This document shows, one piece after another, positions 61,377 to 64,000 of a stretch of DNA of 64,000 bases (its first letter is position 1; every line of letters starts with the position of its first letter). The stretch comes from Hemerocallis citrina. Lineage: Eukaryota > Streptophyta > Magnoliopsida > Asparagales > Asphodelaceae. Location of the stretch: contig JACEHZ010000369.1 in the NCBI GenBank assembly GCA_017893485.1, positions 62,001 to 126,000 on the forward strand. The letters are read 5' to 3'. Position numbers and translations under genes: made by a program. The notes below the pieces were generated by a model. That model was not told the origin of the DNA. It saw only the letters and a program-made list of their open reading frames with translations, and made no database searches.

Positions 61377-61707
61377 CTCCCTCCGTTCCAAAATATAAGT
61401 CATTCTTGGTTTCTACACAACTAATAAGAAACAACCTAGGATTGGCTAAAAGTATTAGACATTCTTGATTATTGTGTAAAAGTACTAGACTTAAATGAGC
61501 ATGTGATTGTAAAATGTCATACTTACCCCTCCTCTATAAGTGAGCATGTCATTGTGTAAGAGTACTAGACAAGGGTAAAATTGGAAATCTCTTAGAAAAG
61601 TAATTAATGGACCTTCAACAATGACAAGACATCTACCTCGAAAACCTAAAGTGACTTGTATTATGAAAAAAAAGGTTAGAATGACTTATATTTTGGAACG
61701 GAGGGAG
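61377..61707. mobile_element. Stowaway-type (Tc1/mariner) MITE
   Basis: 331 bp with terminal repeats CTCCCTCCGTTCCAAAATAT...ATATTTTGGAACGGAGGGAG and TA on both sides (61375-61376 and 61708-61709), the exact Stowaway signature. It probably lies in an intron of the ORTH/VIM-type gene. Confidence 0.95.
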
Positions 61708-61709
61708 TA

Positions 61710-62435
61710 TTTGGTAGCCAGGTTATGTCGCACACGAGTCGAACGCTCATGTCAGACAAATGAATCGACACGACAGTCGATATTTTGGGCTAGTTTTCAA
61801 GATCACCATATTGGTGTCATGCCGCATCATGTCCGTTTCGGCATGTCTCTGTGCTTCTTCGGACATTGTCAAACATGGCCCAACACTTCCACAACTTTGG
61901 TATGTTCCTCATTTCTACGTACCAGGCCCTGTTGCAGTGTGAAATGTATGTTATATATTTAATAAGAATTTCATGCATTACATGTCAAATCCAGTTTCAG
62001 CTGATACCCCTAACCAGCCCAGCTGCAGCAAGGTTGTAATTTAGTTTCAATTTAGGGTAGGCGCATGATAACTTTACCTCTACTACATAAATGTTATGCA
62101 TTAACCGGACTTATTACAAATTCCAATAATAGCAAATGTGGTATGCAGGGCTATACAAATTAGGCTCTCCTACTGCATAAACCCTATATGAGTCGCATAT
62201 GTGGTTTTCCACAATTTTAGAAAAAGGGAGATCATTAAAACATGTTTTTAAAAAGATTGTATCTTCGTTGCGCATGATTTAGCCATTGTAACATATATGA
62301 CAATAATGTACATAACCAAAGATTTGGACAAACTTCCAAATTTCGGATCCAAACTCAACGACATGAATTATCTGTGGCATTAACAGGCGCATAAAGAATA
62401 CTGTGGCCCACATATTATTTGTGTCGAGGTTGCCT
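61710..62435. other. unassigned sequence
   Basis: A plus-strand open stretch at 61621-61962 spans the Stowaway right end and is not a gene. No other feature was recognised. Confidence 0.45.
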
Positions 62436-62720
62436 AAATGGTAGAAAAAATACAGGAGAACCTTTTGAGGTGGTTTGGGCACATACAACAAAAACTGATA
62501 ACCGCCCCAATTAGGAAAATTGATAGGAACGGCATTTAAGGGGGTAAATTCTAAAATGGACTTAGGGTAGAACCAAACAAACTTGGGTTGAAGTTAATAG
62601 GGATTTGGAAGGGATTTGGAAAGTGTTAATTTGACTAAGGAGGTGACCCTCAATAAAGATAAGTGGAGAAGAAGGCTTCATGTAGACGACTCCAAAATTT
62701 TAAGATAAAAGGCTTTGCGT
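62436..62720 (+). mobile_element. RTE-like LINE 3' remnant
   Basis: Over several frames the plus strand reads VEKIQENLLRWFGHIQQ, ITAPIRKIDRNG, then NLTKEVTLNKDKWRRRLHVD. The LRWFGH and KW(R)RR-HV motifs mark the end of the RT protein in plant RTE-like LINEs. It is a strongly 5'-truncated fossil. Confidence 0.68.
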
Positions 62721-63492
62721 TGTTGTAGATGTAGATATATACTTTGGGGATGTTAATTTTTTCCTGAAATCATCCTTAAACCAAACAGAACACGCATATG
62801 CAGCTGAATATGCGGCACATAAGACCTTGGTTAAGAACACTGACATGTTCATTTTAGGGTTCTTTAAAGCTAAGGATATTTCAGGAGGGATATCTGATAT
62901 AGTACGTTTAACTTTAAACACGAAAGGCGAGATCAAGGCATCATTATTGGTTATGGCAAAACACGGGGAAAATGGCATCACCAATGAGAAAATAGAGATA
63001 AAAATTAAATAATTTATCAAATATTAGATGGTTTCTAATTCGCAACTCAAGTGAATTTGTAGATGGTTCCAAAATGAAATCTTTTTTAGAACTATAATCA
63101 ATCAGTGAGAAATAAGAGAAACGCTCAATTCGAAAGAAGTACTGGTCCTACTGGAAAAGACAAGTAACACATGAGAAATACAAAAAGAGCAAGGTGAAAC
63201 TTAATGGTCATTACTCAATAGTCATAGAGGAGTTATATACAGAAGATACTAGTGATTGGTAAATGATTCAAAAAATAAAACACAGCGTAAAAAGATTAAC
63301 TTTAAAATTTCAGTTATCCTCATTAATGGTTATCAAGGGTGACCAGAGTCTGTAAATGTCAATAAAGATTACAGATATTAACAAAAAAAGTAATGTGATA
63401 AAGCTAGATTTTTCTTCATTAAGTAAAATATAATGAATTGATGAGGGGGACACATAATATTCCTCACTGAAGAATTATATCTTGGTTGTCAC
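62721..63492. other. unassigned sequence
   Basis: AT-rich. A minus-strand open stretch at 62700-63020 (starting MINYLIFISIFSLVMPFSPC) resembles no family known to me and lacks splice or promoter support. The last eight bases, GTTGTCAC (63485-63492), are the left target duplication of the hAT element. Confidence 0.45.
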
Positions 63493-63798
63493 TAGGGCTG
63501 CAAACGAATCGAGCTATTCGCGAGCTATTCGGCTCGAGCTCGGTCAAAGCTCGGCTCGAACCGAGCTCGAGCTCAAAACCGAGCTCGAGCTCAAAACCGA
63601 GCTCGTTTCGTAAACGAGCCGAGCTCGAGCTTCAGTTTTTTTTAGGCTAAGCTCGCGAGCTATTCGGCTCGAATACGGTCAAAGCTCGGCTCGAACCGAG
63701 CTCGAGCCGAGCTCGAGCTCAAAAATGAGCTTGTTTCGTAAATGAGCCGAACTCGAGCCTGAAGGTATTCGGCTCGGCTCGGCTCGATTGCAGCCCTA
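63493..63798. mobile_element. hAT-type MITE rich in GAGCTCG motifs
   Basis: 306 bp, TAGGGCTGCAA...TTGCAGCCCTA, with the 8-bp duplication GTTGTCAC (63485-63492 and 63799-63806), diagnostic of hAT. The inside is a dense array of GAGCTCGAGC, CGGCTCG and AAACCGAGC motifs in both orientations. No transposase. Confidence 0.93.
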
Positions 63799-64000
63799 GT
63801 TGTCACTAAGATGCTTAATTGAGTACGAGATAAGGAAAAAAAACTCAATCAGTATTGATATCGTCTGGCCAGAGCACTTGAGGCCTAAAGGCGCATCACT
63901 TTAAAACTCATATAGTACAACATCGTTTGGGCCTATATCTATGAGTTGAATGTAACATAGTTTGGATTATGAAATAGTCATACTTGAATAGTGTTTTATA

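Noticed and set aside
61621..61962. 113-codon open frame
   Set aside because: It spans the right end of a Stowaway MITE and has no recognised domain.

Overview
This window is nuclear DNA of a flowering plant with a large, transposon-rich genome. The evidence is a nuclear gene with a plastid-type N-terminus, a plant ORTHRUS/VIM-type RING ligase, plant-specific transposon families (Ty1-copia, chromovirus Ty3-gypsy, MULE with FAR1-like and plant mobile domains, CACTA, Stowaway, Tourist/Harbinger-like, hAT) and standard GT-AG introns. Only two host genes are clear. About three quarters of the window is mobile DNA, much of it nested. I cannot name the species.

Layout. 1-1480: uncertain host sequence with possible terminal exons and a 73-bp tandem duplication. 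1730-2018: end of a CACTA element, abutting a broken LINE-1 on the minus strand (2022-7640). 7919-23942: a non-autonomous gypsy-type LTR element (target duplication ATAGT) split by a 10.8-kb copia element (8799-19570, target duplication CCACT), itself split by a 3-kb solo LTR (12721-15695, target duplication TAAAA). 24047-27260: a second, older LINE of the same general type, 5' truncated.

27546-57531: one host gene on the plus strand, encoding a predicted 310-residue plastid-targeted integral membrane protein of the DUF2301 type. Its five exons total under 1 kb but spread over 30 kb. Intron 1 is 19.8 kb and holds a MULE-type MITE, a TRIM, hairpin repeats, an 11.5-kb MULE and a gypsy remnant. 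Intron 3 is 8.8 kb and holds a young chromovirus inside a LINE-like retroposon, a short retroposon copy and a MITE. All splice sites are canonical and the joined frame is open, so the gene looks functional despite this load.

31699-43180: the most unusual object. A FAR1/MURA-type transposase pseudogene and a plant mobile domain (PMD) pseudogene converge on a long inverted repeat. Each is preceded by a tandem array of about 340-bp palindromic units, and the two arrays are in inverted orientation (4 units left, 6 right). This layout parallels maize MuDR, where mudrA and mudrB converge from promoters in the terminal repeats, with PMD in the place of mudrB.

57532-64000: a tail-to-tail intergenic stretch, then the 3' end of an ORTH/VIM-like E3 ligase gene on the minus strand (59200-60840; upstream exons not found), followed by a Stowaway MITE, an RTE-like LINE remnant and a 306-bp hAT MITE, the two MITEs with clean target duplications.
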